Shown here: piece after piece, positions 7,674 to 16,685 of the stretch
Layout: every line of letters starts with the position of its first letter
Numbering within the stretch: the stretch's first letter is position 1
From: Streptomyces sp. NBC_00683
Lineage (GTDB): Bacteria > Actinomycetota > Actinomycetes > Streptomycetales > Streptomycetaceae
DNA: 64,000 bases
Direction of reading: 5' to 3'
Assembly: GCF_036226745.1 (NCBI RefSeq)
Contig: NZ_CP109013.1
Span: 2,356,001 to 2,420,000 of the forward strand
Notes under the pieces: generated by a model
What the model was told of the DNA's origin: nothing
Databases searched by the model: none
What the model saw: only the letters and a program-made list of their open reading frames with translations
Translations under genes and position numbers: made by a program

Positions 7674-9034
7674 TTCTCGGCCCCCTCGTGGTCGTCGGTG
7701 CTGCCTGCGGCATCCTCGGCCTCGTCCGCCGGCTCGACCGGCTCGTAGACCAGGACCGCCCGGTTGTCGGGACGCAGATGCGCCTGGGCGGCCGCCTGGA
7801 CCTCCTGCGCGGTGACGTCGAGCACCCGCTGCACGGCGGTCAGGGCGAGCTGGGGGTCGCCGAACAGCACGGCGTACCTGCACAGTTCGTCGGCGCGGCC
7901 CGCGACCGTGCCGAGCCTGTCCAGCCACTCACGCTCCAACTGGGCCTGCGCACGCTCCATTTCCTCGGGCGTGGGGCCCTCGGCCGCGAAGCGGGCCAGC
8001 TCCTCGTCGACGGCCGTCTCGATCTGCGGCACCTCGACACCACCGGACGTCTTGACGTCCAGCCAGCCCAGGGAGGGCGCTCCGGAGAGCCTGAGCAGCC
8101 CGAATCCCGCGGCCACCGCCGTACGGTCGCGGCGGACCAGGCGGTTGTGCAGCCGGGACGACTCGCCGCCGCCGAGGACGGTCAGCGCCAGGTCAGCGGC
8201 GTCACACTCGCGGGTGCCGTCGTGCGGCAGCCGGTAGGCGGCCATCAGCGCACGCGCGGGGACCTCCTCGTGCACCACTTCGCGCAGCTGCTCACCGATG
8301 GTGCCGGGCAGCGTGCCGTCGCGCGGCGGCTGCTTGCCGTCGTGCGAGGGGATGGAGCCGAAGTACTTCTCGATCCAGGCCAGCGTCTGCTCCGGGTCGA
8401 TGTCGCCGACCACCGAGAGCACGGCGTTGTTGGGCGCGTAGTACGTGCGGAAGAACGCCTGCGCGTCGTCCAGGGTCGCCGCGTCCAGATCGGCCATCGA
8501 GCCGATCGGCGTGTGGTGGTACGGGTGGCCCTCCGGGTACGCGAGGGCCGTGAGCTTCTCGAACGCCGTGCCGTACGGAACGTTGTCGTAGCGCTGGCGG
8601 CGCTCGTTCTTCACGACGTCGCGCTGGTTCTCCATGGACTCGTCGTCGAGCGCGGCGAGCAGCGAGCCCATCCGGTCGGCCTCGAGCCACAGGGCGAGCT
8701 CCAGCTGGTGCGTGGGCATCGTCTCGAAGTAGTTGGTGCGCTCGAAGCTGGTGGTGCCGTTGAGGGAACCGCCGGCCCCCTGCACCAGCTCGAAGTGTCC
8801 GTTCCCCTTGACCTGGCCGGAGCCCTGGAACATCAGGTGCTCGAAGAGGTGAGCCAGGCCGGTGCGTCCCTTGACCTCGTGACGGGAACCGACGTCGTAC
8901 CAGAGGCAGACCGCGGCGACCGGGGTCAGATGGTCCTCCGAGAGCACCACGCGCAGGCCGTTGGCCAAGCGGTGCTCGGTCGCCGTCAAGCCGCCGGAAC
9001 CGGCCTGGGCTGTGGCCGTGTGACCCATGGGCAT
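7670..9034 (-). CDS. M16-family zinc metallopeptidase (catalytic subunit)
   Basis: 454 residues. The inverted zinc motif HLFEH (His62, Glu65, His66) is intact, and the downstream ENQRDVVKNERRQRYDNVP segment supplies the third ligand typical of M16 peptidases. It should degrade peptides or small unfolded proteins in a heterodimer with the zinc-less partner encoded by the next gene (4-bp stop/start overlap). The start is the ATG at 9034, placed 5 nt after GAAGGGA; a second ATG follows two codons later. It is divergent from parC over a 248-bp gap. Confidence 0.92.
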   Translation of the reverse strand: MPMGHTATAQAGSGGLTATEHRLANGLRVVLSEDHLTPVAAVCLWYDVGSRHEVKGRTGLAHLFEHLMFQGSGQVKGNGHFELVQGAGGSLNGTTSFERTNYFETMPTHQLELALWLEADRMGSLLAALDDESMENQRDVVKNERRQRYDNVPYGTAFEKLTALAYPEGHPYHHTPIGSMADLDAATLDDAQAFFRTYYAPNNAVLSVVGDIDPEQTLAWIEKYFGSIPSHDGKQPPRDGTLPGTIGEQLREVVHEEVPARALMAAYRLPHDGTRECDAADLALTVLGGGESSRLHNRLVRRDRTAVAAGFGLLRLSGAPSLGWLDVKTSGGVEVPQIETAVDEELARFAAEGPTPEEMERAQAQLEREWLDRLGTVAGRADELCRYAVLFGDPQLALTAVQRVLDVTAQEVQAAAQAHLRPDNRAVLVYEPVEPADEAEDAAGSTDDHEGAEK

Positions 9035-9282
9035 GTACGTCCCTTCGATCGCGATACAGGATTTCCTGCCGGACCTGCCACTGTAAGCAAGCGCACCGGC
9101 ACCTGGCGAAGTTCCCGATCGGTGAATGTTGTCGTAGATGGTGCCGTAAACAGGGGCTCCTGAGGGGCCCCTGAGACCACTTCGGACGGGTCGAGGTCGG
9201 CGTTGTCGGTGCGGCGGTCCACAATGGTCGGCGTCAGAACCTGAGGTTGCCCGACAGAATCTGTGAAGGAGTCGCAGCCGCG

Positions 9283-11733
9283 ATGGCCCGCCGCAGCACG
9301 AAGACCCCGCCGCCGGACGACTTCGAGGAGAAGATCCTCGACATCGACGTCGTCGACGAAATGCAGGGCTCCTTCCTCGAGTACGCGTACTCGGTGATCT
9401 ACTCCAGGGCTCTGCCCGACGCCCGCGACGGCATGAAGCCCGTGCACCGCCGCATCGTGTCCCAGATGAACGAGATGGGGCTGCGCCCCGACCGCGGCTA
9501 CGTGAAGTGCGCCCGTGTCGTCGGCGAAGTGATGGGCAAGTTGCACCCGCACGGTGACGCGTCGATCTATGACGCACTGGTGCGCATGGCACAGCCGTTC
9601 TCGATGCGCCTGCCCCTCGTCGACGGACACGGCAACTTCGGCTCGCTCGGCAACGACGACCCGCCGGCCGCCATGCGGTACACCGAGTGCCGGATGGCCG
9701 ACGCCACGTCGCTGATGACGGAGTCGATCGACGAGGACACCGTCGACTACCAGTCGAACTACGACGGCCAGGAGCAGGAGCCCGTCGTCCTGCCTGCGGC
9801 GTACCCGAACCTCCTGGTCAACGGGGCGTCCGGGATCGCGGTCGGCATGGCGACCAACATGCCCCCGCACAACCTCGGCGAGGTGATCGCCGCCGCGCGC
9901 CATCTCATCAGGCACCCGAACGCCGACCTCGAGACCCTGATGCGTTTCGTCCCGGGCCCCGACCTGCCGACCGGTGGCAGGATCGTCGGTCTCGGCGGGA
10001 TCAAGGACGCGTACGCGGCAGGCCGCGGCACGTTCAAGATCCGTGCGACCGTCGCGATAGAGGACGTCACGCCGCGCCGCAAGGGCCTCGTCGTCACCGA
10101 ACTGCCCTTCACCGTCGGCCCGGAGAAGGTGATCGCCAAGATCAAGGACCTCGTCTCCGCGAAGAAGCTCCAGGGCATCGCGGACGTCAAGGACCTCACC
10201 GACCGGTCGCACGGGCTCCGGCTGGTGATCGAGGTCAAGAACGGCTTCGTGCCGGAGGCCGTGCTGGAGCAGCTCTACAAGCTGACGCCGATGGAGGAGT
10301 CCTTCGGCATCAATAACGTGGCGCTGGTCGACGGGCAGCCGCTCACCCTGGGGCTCAAGGAGCTCCTGGAGGTCTACCTCGACCACCGCTTCGAGGTGGT
10401 GCGCCGGCGCAGCGAGTTCCGCCGGACCAAGCGCCGGGACCGGCTGCATCTGGTCGAGGGACTTCTCGTCGCCCTGCTCGACATCGACGAGGTCATCCGC
10501 ATCATCCGGGACAGCGACAACTCGGCGCAGGCCAAGGAGCGGCTGATCGAGCGCTTCTCCCTGAGCGAGATCCAGACGATGTACATCCTGGACACCCCGC
10601 TGCGCAGGCTCACCCGGTTCGACCGGATCGAGCTGGAGAGCGAGCGCGACCGGCTCAACGACGAGATCGGCAAGCTGACGGCGATCCTGGAGTCGGACGC
10701 GGAGCTGCGCAAGCTCGTCTCGGCCGAACTGGCCGCGGTGGCGAAGAAGTTCGGCACCGACCGGCGCACGGTGCTGCTGGAGTCGGCAGGTTCGCAGGTC
10801 GCCTCCGTACCGCTGGAGGTCGCCGACGACCCGTGCCGGGTGCTCCTCTCGTCGACCGGTCTGCTGGCCCGTACGGCCAACGCCGACCAGGTCGTGGCGG
10901 CCGAGGACGCCAAGCGCACGAAGCACGACGTGGTCGTCTCGGCCGTCCCCGCGACGGCGCGCGGTGATGTGGGTGCGGTGACGTCCACGGGGCGCCTGCT
11001 GCGGTTGTCGGTGATCGATCTGCCGCAGTTGCCGGACACCCATGCGGCTCCCAACCTCTCGGGAGGGGCTCAGATCTCGGAGTTCCTCACGCTGGAGACG
11101 GGCGAGGAGCTGATCTGCCTCACCACGCTGGACGAGGAGTCGCCGGGCCTGGCGATCGGCACCCTGCAGGGGGTGGTGAAGCGCGTGGTGCCCGACTATC
11201 CGGCCAACAAGGACGAGCTGGAGGTCATCACGCTCAAGGACGGTGACCGCATCGTCGGCGCGACGGAGCTGCGTACGGGCGAGGAGGACCTGGTCTTCAT
11301 CACGTCCGACGCACAGCTGCTGCGCTATCCGGCGGCGCAGGTGCGCCCGCAGGGGCGCCCGGCGGGCGGCATGGCGGGCGTCAAGCTCACGGCGGGGGCC
11401 GTGGTGCTCTCGTTCACAGCGGTGGATCCCGCGGTGGACGCCGTGGTCTTCACGGTGGCCGGCTCGCACGGCACGCTGGACGATTCGGAGCTGACCTCGA
11501 AGCTCACCCCGTTCGACCAGTATCCGCGCAAGGGCAGGGCCACCGGTGGGGTGCGCTGCCAGCGCTTCCTCAAGGGCGAGGACGTCCTGGTGTTCGCGTG
11601 GGCAGGCGCTGTTCCGGCCCGCGCCGCGCAGCAGAACGGCACACCGGCAGAGCTGCCTGCCCCGGATCCGCGGCGCGACGGCTCGGGCACGCCGCTGACG
11701 AGCCCGGTCTCCGTGATCGCCGGACCGCTGTAA
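9283..11733 (+). CDS. parC: DNA topoisomerase IV subunit A
   Basis: 816 residues. The winged-helix/tower breakage-reunion domain has the catalytic tyrosine in [10 protein letters not shown] (about Tyr133), which forms the 5'-phosphotyrosyl link to DNA. The C-terminal half (from about 500) is a beta-pinwheel DNA-wrapping domain. It is shorter than GyrA and lacks an obvious GyrA-box, and parE lies 12 kb away on the opposite strand, so ParC rather than GyrA is favoured. The ATG at 9283 follows GAAGGAG by 11 nt. Role: decatenation of replicated chromosomes; C2E2 partner is ParE. Confidence 0.93.
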   Translation: MARRSTKTPPPDDFEEKILDIDVVDEMQGSFLEYAYSVIYSRALPDARDGMKPVHRRIVSQMNEMGLRPDRGYVKCARVVGEVMGKLHPHGDASIYDALVRMAQPFSMRLPLVDGHGNFGSLGNDDPPAAMRYTECRMADATSLMTESIDEDTVDYQSNYDGQEQEPVVLPAAYPNLLVNGASGIAVGMATNMPPHNLGEVIAAARHLIRHPNADLETLMRFVPGPDLPTGGRIVGLGGIKDAYAAGRGTFKIRATVAIEDVTPRRKGLVVTELPFTVGPEKVIAKIKDLVSAKKLQGIADVKDLTDRSHGLRLVIEVKNGFVPEAVLEQLYKLTPMEESFGINNVALVDGQPLTLGLKELLEVYLDHRFEVVRRRSEFRRTKRRDRLHLVEGLLVALLDIDEVIRIIRDSDNSAQAKERLIERFSLSEIQTMYILDTPLRRLTRFDRIELESERDRLNDEIGKLTAILESDAELRKLVSAELAAVAKKFGTDRRTVLLESAGSQVASVPLEVADDPCRVLLSSTGLLARTANADQVVAAEDAKRTKHDVVVSAVPATARGDVGAVTSTGRLLRLSVIDLPQLPDTHAAPNLSGGAQISEFLTLETGEELICLTTLDEESPGLAIGTLQGVVKRVVPDYPANKDELEVITLKDGDRIVGATELRTGEEDLVFITSDAQLLRYPAAQVRPQGRPAGGMAGVKLTAGAVVLSFTAVDPAVDAVVFTVAGSHGTLDDSELTSKLTPFDQYPRKGRATGGVRCQRFLKGEDVLVFAWAGAVPARAAQQNGTPAELPAPDPRRDGSGTPLTSPVSVIAGPL

Positions 11734-11735
11734 CA

Positions 11736-11755
11736 CCCGGCCGGACGACGCCGGG
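11736..11755. terminator. Short hairpin between convergent parC and GTPase genes
   Basis: CCCGGC / GCCGGG with an 8-nt loop in the 27-bp gap between two convergent stops; weak but the only terminator-like element there. Confidence 0.4.
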
Positions 11756-11760
11756 GCCGC

Positions 11761-12825
11761 TCAGGCCTCGTCGTCGTCCGGCCGCTGTACGTAGCGCAGG
11801 ATGCCCCACATGCTGCGCTCGAGTTCTCCGGTGACGGCCTGCTCCGGCTCCCGGCAGTCGGAGAGCCCCTTGTCCAGCGCCTCCGCGTCGATGCCGGAAC
11901 CGATGAGCACCAGCTGCGTGCGCCTCGGCTCGTCCCGCGTCCACGCCTGTGGGACGAAGCGCAGAAACCTGCCGACGGAGTGCAGGGTGTACCTGTTTCC
12001 CGGATCGCCCGCGCCGAAGTCGACGTACCCCTTGATCCGGTAGAGGCCTTCGGGTCTGGAGTCGAGGAACTCGATGAACCTCCGGGGGTTCACCGGCACG
12101 TCGGTCGTGAAGGAGACGCTCTCGTACGCCGCGTGCAGATGGCTGTCGTGCTCGTGGTCCGTCTCCAGGAGAAGGTCCTCGAACGTCAGCTGACGTGCGG
12201 TGTCGTCACCGTCCGGCCGCAGCACGGGATCGACGAGCAGCTCGGGGTCCACGCGCCCGAACTCGGCGCTGATGACGGCCGCCCTGCTGCCGGCGGTCGC
12301 CACCGCCTCCCGCACGGCGTCCAGTTCCGCCGGTGCCACCCGGTCGGTCTTGTTCAGCACGACGAGGTCGGCGGCCCCGAGATGGCGGTCGATCTCCGGG
12401 TGCCGCTCCCGCGTGGACAGGAATTCGGCGGCGTCGACGACCTCGACCAGTCCCCCGTACCGGATGTGCGGATTGTCGCTGGCCAGCAGCATCCGTACGA
12501 GCTCCTGGGGCTCGGCGAGACCGCTCGCCTCGATGACGATCACGTCGAGCCGGGCGGCAGGCCTGGTCAGCGTCTCCAGGAAGGTGTCGAGCTCGCTCGC
12601 GTCGACCGCGCAGCACAGGCAGCCGTTGCCCAGCGAGACCGTCGACCCGACCTGCCCCGCGACGGCCATGGCATCGATCTCGATGGAACCGAAGTCGTTG
12701 ACGATCACACCGATCCGGTTGCCGGCCCGGTTGCGGAGCAGATGGTTGAGCAGGGTCGTCTTGCCTGATCCCAGGAACCCCGCCAGAACGACGACCGGGA
12801 TCTGCGGGGCGCGGGGCGGGGTCAA
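11761..12825 (-). CDS. CobW/G3E-family GTP-binding protein (metal chaperone type)
   Basis: 354 residues. Walker A is GFLGSGKTTLLNHLL near the N-terminus, the metal-binding GCLCC motif follows (NGCLCCAV), and VLNKTD is the G4 guanine-specificity motif. A C-terminal CobW_C domain binds the metal or client. The family delivers Zn or Co to target proteins, GTP-dependently; the client is unknown here. The start is probably the TTG at 12825: GAAAGG sits 6-7 nt upstream and translation then begins MTPPRAPQIPVVVLAGF. It lies 22 bp after the citrate-synthase-like gene and is probably co-transcribed. Confidence 0.88.
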   Translation of the reverse strand: MTPPRAPQIPVVVLAGFLGSGKTTLLNHLLRNRAGNRIGVIVNDFGSIEIDAMAVAGQVGSTVSLGNGCLCCAVDASELDTFLETLTRPAARLDVIVIEASGLAEPQELVRMLLASDNPHIRYGGLVEVVDAAEFLSTRERHPEIDRHLGAADLVVLNKTDRVAPAELDAVREAVATAGSRAAVISAEFGRVDPELLVDPVLRPDGDDTARQLTFEDLLLETDHEHDSHLHAAYESVSFTTDVPVNPRRFIEFLDSRPEGLYRIKGYVDFGAGDPGNRYTLHSVGRFLRFVPQAWTRDEPRRTQLVLIGSGIDAEALDKGLSDCREPEQAVTGELERSMWGILRYVQRPDDDEA

Positions 12826-12847
12826 CGTGGGCCTTTCTCGGGGTCGG

Positions 12848-14011
12848 TCAGGGTGCCGGTACGGGCTGGGGCGGGGGCGTTCCCACATAGCGGGCCGCCG
12901 GGCGGATGATCTTCGAGTCCTCCGCCTGCTCCAGGATATTGGCGCTCCAGCCGACCACACGCGCGGCGCAGAAGGTGGGGGTGAACATCTCGCGCGGCAG
13001 ACCGCAGAGCTCCATGACGACCCCGGCGTAGAACTCCACGTTGGTGTGCAGCTCGCGCCCCGGCTTGAGCTCGGCGAGGATGACCTCCACCTGCCGTTCG
13101 ACCTCGACGGCGAAGTCGACGAGCGGGCCGCCGAAGCTCTGCGCGATCGAGCGCAGCATGCGTGAGCGGGGGTCCTCGGTGCGGTAGACGGGGTGTCCGA
13201 AGCCCATGATCCGGCCCCCCGCAAGGACCTGTTCCCGGATCCATCCGTCGATGCGGTCGGGAGTCCCGATGGCGTCCAGGGTGTCCAGAGCCCGGCTGGG
13301 CGCGCCGCCGTGCAGCGGTCCGGAGAGCGCGCCGACCGCCGCGACCAGGCAGGCGGCCACGTCCGCGCCGGTGGACGCCACCACCCTGCCGGTGAACGTC
13401 GAGGCGTTGAAGCCGTGGTCGATGGTGGAGATGAGGTACTGCTCGACGGCCCTGACCCGCGCGGCGTCCGGCTCGGCCCCGGTGAGCATGTACAGGTAGT
13501 TCGCCGCGAACGGCAGGTCCTCACGCGGTTCGACCGGTTCGAGGCCCTGGCCGAGCCGGTACAGGGCGGTCAGCACGGTCGGTACGGCGGCGCAGACGGC
13601 GAGCGCGTCGCCGCGGCGGCGGTCGGGGCCGATGTCGTACACCGGGCGGAATCCGGCCGAGGCCCCGAGCAGTGAGAGTGCGGTGCGCAGGCCGGCCAGC
13701 GGGCCGGAGACCGCGCCGGCGCGTGCGATGGCCGGCAGCGCGTCGCGCACCTCGTCCGGCAGACGGCGCAGACCGGCCGTGCGGGCCGCGAAGCCGGCGC
13801 CTGCGGCACGCTCGGGCAGTTCGCCGTGGAACAGCAGGTACCAGACGTCCTCGAAGCTGCGGCTCTGCGCCAGGTCGATCGCCGAGTAGTGCCGGTAGTG
13901 GTAGAAGCCCTCGCGCCCGCGCACATCACCGATCGCGGTGTCGGTGACGATCACGCCGGCGAGGCCGCGGGGCACGTCGAGCGGGGCGGTACCAGTCCTC
14001 AAGGCAGACAT
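12848..14011 (-). CDS. Citrate/methylcitrate-synthase family enzyme with Asp-to-Glu change at the catalytic acid
   Basis: 387 residues from the ATG at 14011, preceded by GGAGGAG. The two catalytic histidines are present: His234 in GPLHGGA and His273 in GFGHPVY. The usual catalytic aspartate of the NVDFYSG motif is glutamate here (NVEFYAG, Glu326). The family condenses acetyl- or propionyl-CoA with oxaloacetate; the change may slow or alter the reaction. It is divergently transcribed from a second, DNA-binding citrate-synthase-like protein across palindromic sites, and is followed by a CobW-type GTPase. It is shorter than the housekeeping GltA type and is probably not the main TCA enzyme. Confidence 0.85.
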   Translation of the reverse strand: MSALRTGTAPLDVPRGLAGVIVTDTAIGDVRGREGFYHYRHYSAIDLAQSRSFEDVWYLLFHGELPERAAGAGFAARTAGLRRLPDEVRDALPAIARAGAVSGPLAGLRTALSLLGASAGFRPVYDIGPDRRRGDALAVCAAVPTVLTALYRLGQGLEPVEPREDLPFAANYLYMLTGAEPDAARVRAVEQYLISTIDHGFNASTFTGRVVASTGADVAACLVAAVGALSGPLHGGAPSRALDTLDAIGTPDRIDGWIREQVLAGGRIMGFGHPVYRTEDPRSRMLRSIAQSFGGPLVDFAVEVERQVEVILAELKPGRELHTNVEFYAGVVMELCGLPREMFTPTFCAARVVGWSANILEQAEDSKIIRPAARYVGTPPPQPVPAP

Positions 14012-14027
14012 TTCCGGTTCTCCTCCG

Positions 14028-14096
14028 ACAGTCGATTGAACATTGATTCGACTGTCTATGATTGACTCAATCGATGTCAACATTGATTCAATCAAT
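14028..14096. promoter_or_regulatory. Cluster of three palindromes between divergent citrate-synthase genes (probable operators)
   Basis: Three dyads lie within 69 bp. ACAGTCGA / TCGACTGT arms (12-nt centre) occupy 14028-14055. GATTGAcTCAATC occupies 14060-14072. ATTGATTcAATCAAT occupies 14082-14096. The last two share the GATTGA/TCAATC or GATT/AATC core, and the first contains related GATTGA and TTGAT. The region is strikingly AT-rich against its surroundings. It lies between the start of the plain synthase and that of the HTH-fused synthase, the natural position for an operator recognised by the HTH protein. Confidence 0.7.
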
Positions 14097-14111
14097 ATGG
14101 AGTCCCGATGG

Positions 14112-15494
14112 ATGCCGATGGATATGGATACGGTGGGCACCATGACGCATGAGGCAACGCGCGGCGCCGGCACGGAAGGCTCCGGCGGCGAAGACCCCGG
14201 GGAGGCGCGCAGGCTCACCACACGGGAGACGGCAGAACTGCTGGGGGTGAAGCCCGAGACCGTGTACGCCTACGTGAGCCGGGGACAGCTCAGCAGCAGG
14301 CGGAGCCCCGGGGGGCGCGGCAGCACGTTCGACGCCGCGGAGGTCGCGGCCCTGGTCCGGCGCACCGGACGCAGGGAGCCCGTTCCCGTCGCGGGTGAGC
14401 TGGTCTTCCGTACGGGCATCACGCTCATCGAGCACGACGCGTACTACTTCCGCGGTGTCGACGCCACCGAGCTCGCCCGCGAATACGGCTACGAGGAGGT
14501 CGCGGAGTGGATCTGGACCGGCGAGCTCCGTCCGGGCGTGCGCTTCACCGCGCCTGCGGAATCGCTCGCTGCGGCACGGCAGACGGTCGCCGCCCTCCCG
14601 GCCCACAGCGGCTCGACCGACCGGCTGCGGGTCGCGGTCGCCGCGGCCGCGGCAGCCGATCCGCTGCGGTTCGATCTCTCGCCCCAGGGGGTTCTCAGCA
14701 GCGCACGCGGCCTGATCCCCACCCTGGTGGCCGCATTGCCCGTGGTCGGGGAGCAGCCGACCGCAGGCAGCCACGACGTGGCGGGCGGCGCTTCCGCGTC
14801 CCTCGCCCGGCAGCTGTGGCCGAGGCTCACCCGTCAGCCGGCCGACGAGGCGTCACTGGCGGTGCTCGACACCGCTCTCGCCCTGCTCACCGACCACGAC
14901 CTGGCGGCGTCGACGCTGGCCGCGCGGGTCGCCGCGTCCGCGCACGCCCATCCGTACGCGGTGGTCTCGGCGGGGCTGGGCGTACTGGAGGGCCCCCTGC
15001 ACGGCGCCGCGAGCGGCCTGGCCCACCGGATGCTGTCCGAGGTCGTGGAACGGGGCAGCGCGTCCCCGGTCGTCGCCGACCATCTCCGCGCCGGCCGCCG
15101 CGTACCGGGGCTGGGGCACCGCATTTACACGGGTGAGGATCCGCGGGCCCAGGTCCTGTTCGGCCTACTGGAGGACGTACCGCAGGCTGCCCGGGCGCTG
15201 GCCGCGTCCCGCGACGTGGTCGCCACCACCGCCCGCCACACTCCCCTGCACGCCAATGTCGACCTGGCGCTTGCCGTCCTGTCGGTCGCCTGCGGCATGT
15301 CCGCGGAGGCGGGCGAGACGGTGTTCGCCGTGTCCCGCACCGCGGGCTGGATCGCCCACGCCCTGGAGGAGTACACGGAGCGGCCCCTGCGGATGCGGCC
15401 CAGCGGGCAGTACACAGGACCTCGCCCGCCGCAGCCACTGCCCGCACCGGTACTGCGGCCCGCACCGCTGCCGCGGGCCGATCCTGCAAATTAG
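14112..15494 (+). CDS. Helix-turn-helix / citrate-synthase fusion protein
   Basis: About 460 residues. The N-terminal part has an excisionase/MerR-like HTH (TTRETAELLGVKPETVYAYV) with a short wing, followed by a complete citrate-synthase-like domain. Its putative catalytic residues are all there: His297 (GPLHGAA), His336 (GLGHRIY) and Asp384 (HANVDLALAV). The start is ambiguous. The ATG at 14112 has GGAG 9 nt upstream; ATGs at 14097 and 14142 are alternatives, the last giving 450 residues. Plausible role: a regulator that senses a CoA thioester or oxaloacetate with an enzyme-derived domain, or an enzyme tethered to DNA. It faces the other synthase gene across palindromes. Confidence 0.85.
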   Translation: MPMDMDTVGTMTHEATRGAGTEGSGGEDPGEARRLTTRETAELLGVKPETVYAYVSRGQLSSRRSPGGRGSTFDAAEVAALVRRTGRREPVPVAGELVFRTGITLIEHDAYYFRGVDATELAREYGYEEVAEWIWTGELRPGVRFTAPAESLAAARQTVAALPAHSGSTDRLRVAVAAAAAADPLRFDLSPQGVLSSARGLIPTLVAALPVVGEQPTAGSHDVAGGASASLARQLWPRLTRQPADEASLAVLDTALALLTDHDLAASTLAARVAASAHAHPYAVVSAGLGVLEGPLHGAASGLAHRMLSEVVERGSASPVVADHLRAGRRVPGLGHRIYTGEDPRAQVLFGLLEDVPQAARALAASRDVVATTARHTPLHANVDLALAVLSVACGMSAEAGETVFAVSRTAGWIAHALEEYTERPLRMRPSGQYTGPRPPQPLPAPVLRPAPLPRADPAN

Positions 15495-15500
15495 CTACAA

Positions 15501-16520
15501 TCAGCGGGAATTTTCGCGTGGCGGCTGAGCCGTGGAGCCGCGCACCACGAGTTCCGGCTCGAAGAGAAGCTCGTCGGACGGCACCGCACGCCCCGCGATC
15601 TGCACCGAGAGCAGCTCCACCGCTGCCCGGCCCATGGCCTCGATGGGCTGGCGGACCGTGGTCAGCGGCGGCTCGGTGCAGTTCATGAAGGCCGAGTCGT
15701 CGTAGCCGACGACCGAGACGTCCGCGGGCACGGACAGTCCGCGGCGGCGCGCCGCGCGCACCGCGCCCAGGGCGAGCGGGTCGCTGGCGCAGATGATGCC
15801 GGTGACCCCCTGGTCCAGCAGCCGCATGGCGGCGGCCTGCCCGCCCTCGAGCGAGAACATGGCCCTGGCCACCCGCTCGTCCGGAACGGTCGTACCCGCC
15901 TCCTCGGCGAGCGCGCGGGCGGCAGCGAGCTTCCGCTGCGAGGGCACGTGATCGGACGGGCCGAGGACGAACCCGATCCGCTCGTGACCGAGCGAGACGA
16001 GGTGGCGCCACGCCTGCTCGACAGCCACCGAGTCGTCGCACGAGACCCCGGGGAATCCGAGACGGTCGATGGCCGCGTTGATCAGGACCACGGGGATCTT
16101 GCGGTCGGCGAGGACCTTGTAGTGATCGTGCGGGGCGTCGGCCTGGGCATAGAGCCCACCGGCGAACACGACCCCGGACACCTGCTGCTGCAGGAGGAGC
16201 TCGACGTAGTCGGCTTCGGAGACGCCGCCCTTGGTCTGGGTGCAGAGCACGGGAGTCAGCCCCTGCTGGGCGAGCGCACCCCCGACCACTTCGGCGAACG
16301 CCGGGAAGATCGGGTTCTGCAGCTCGGGAAGGACGAGTCCGACGAGCCGGGCCCGCTCTCCGCGCAGTTGCGTGGGGCGCTCGTAACCAAGGACGTCCAG
16401 CGCGGAGAGGACGGCTTGCCTCGTGGCGTCGGAGACGCCCGGCTTGCCGTTCAGCACCCGGCTGACCGTGGCCTCGCTGACTCCAACCTTCTGGGCAACC
16501 TGAGCAAGTCGTCGCGTCAT
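15501..16520 (-). CDS. LacI-family transcriptional regulator
   Basis: 339 residues. The N-terminal LacI HTH is MTRRLAQVAQKVGVSEATV, followed by a hinge helix (VLNGKPGVSDATRQAVLSAL) and a periplasmic-binding-protein-like sugar-sensing core. The start is the ATG at 16520; translation could be extended upstream, but this gives the standard family N-terminus. It is convergent with the HTH/citrate-synthase gene, with stop codons 6 bp apart, and divergent from the sensor-kinase gene. Repeats directly upstream suggest autoregulation. The ligand is unknown, since no sugar transporter or glycosidase lies adjacent. Confidence 0.9.
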   Translation of the reverse strand: MTRRLAQVAQKVGVSEATVSRVLNGKPGVSDATRQAVLSALDVLGYERPTQLRGERARLVGLVLPELQNPIFPAFAEVVGGALAQQGLTPVLCTQTKGGVSEADYVELLLQQQVSGVVFAGGLYAQADAPHDHYKVLADRKIPVVLINAAIDRLGFPGVSCDDSVAVEQAWRHLVSLGHERIGFVLGPSDHVPSQRKLAAARALAEEAGTTVPDERVARAMFSLEGGQAAAMRLLDQGVTGIICASDPLALGAVRAARRRGLSVPADVSVVGYDDSAFMNCTEPPLTTVRQPIEAMGRAAVELLSVQIAGRAVPSDELLFEPELVVRGSTAQPPRENSR

Positions 16521-16523
16521 GAA

Positions 16524-16560
16524 CGCAAGATTAGCGCAAGAACCGCAAGAAGATTGCGCT
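16524..16560. promoter_or_regulatory. Candidate LacI-type operator (inverted and direct repeats)
   Basis: AGCGCAA (16533-16539) and TTGCGCT (16554-16560) form a 7-bp inverted repeat. CGCAAG also recurs at 16524, 16535 and 16544, spaced 11 and 9 bp. It begins 4 bp upstream of the LacI regulator's start. Confidence 0.55.
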
Positions 16561-16685
16561 GCGGTGGAAATCACCGAAACCCATTGCACGCTCACAGATC
16601 GAGCGCCTGGAGGCAAGCCCTCCGGCTCAAGCGTTCCGGTGCGCCGACGGAAGATCAACGGGAACGGATTTCGGGAAGGACCGGA

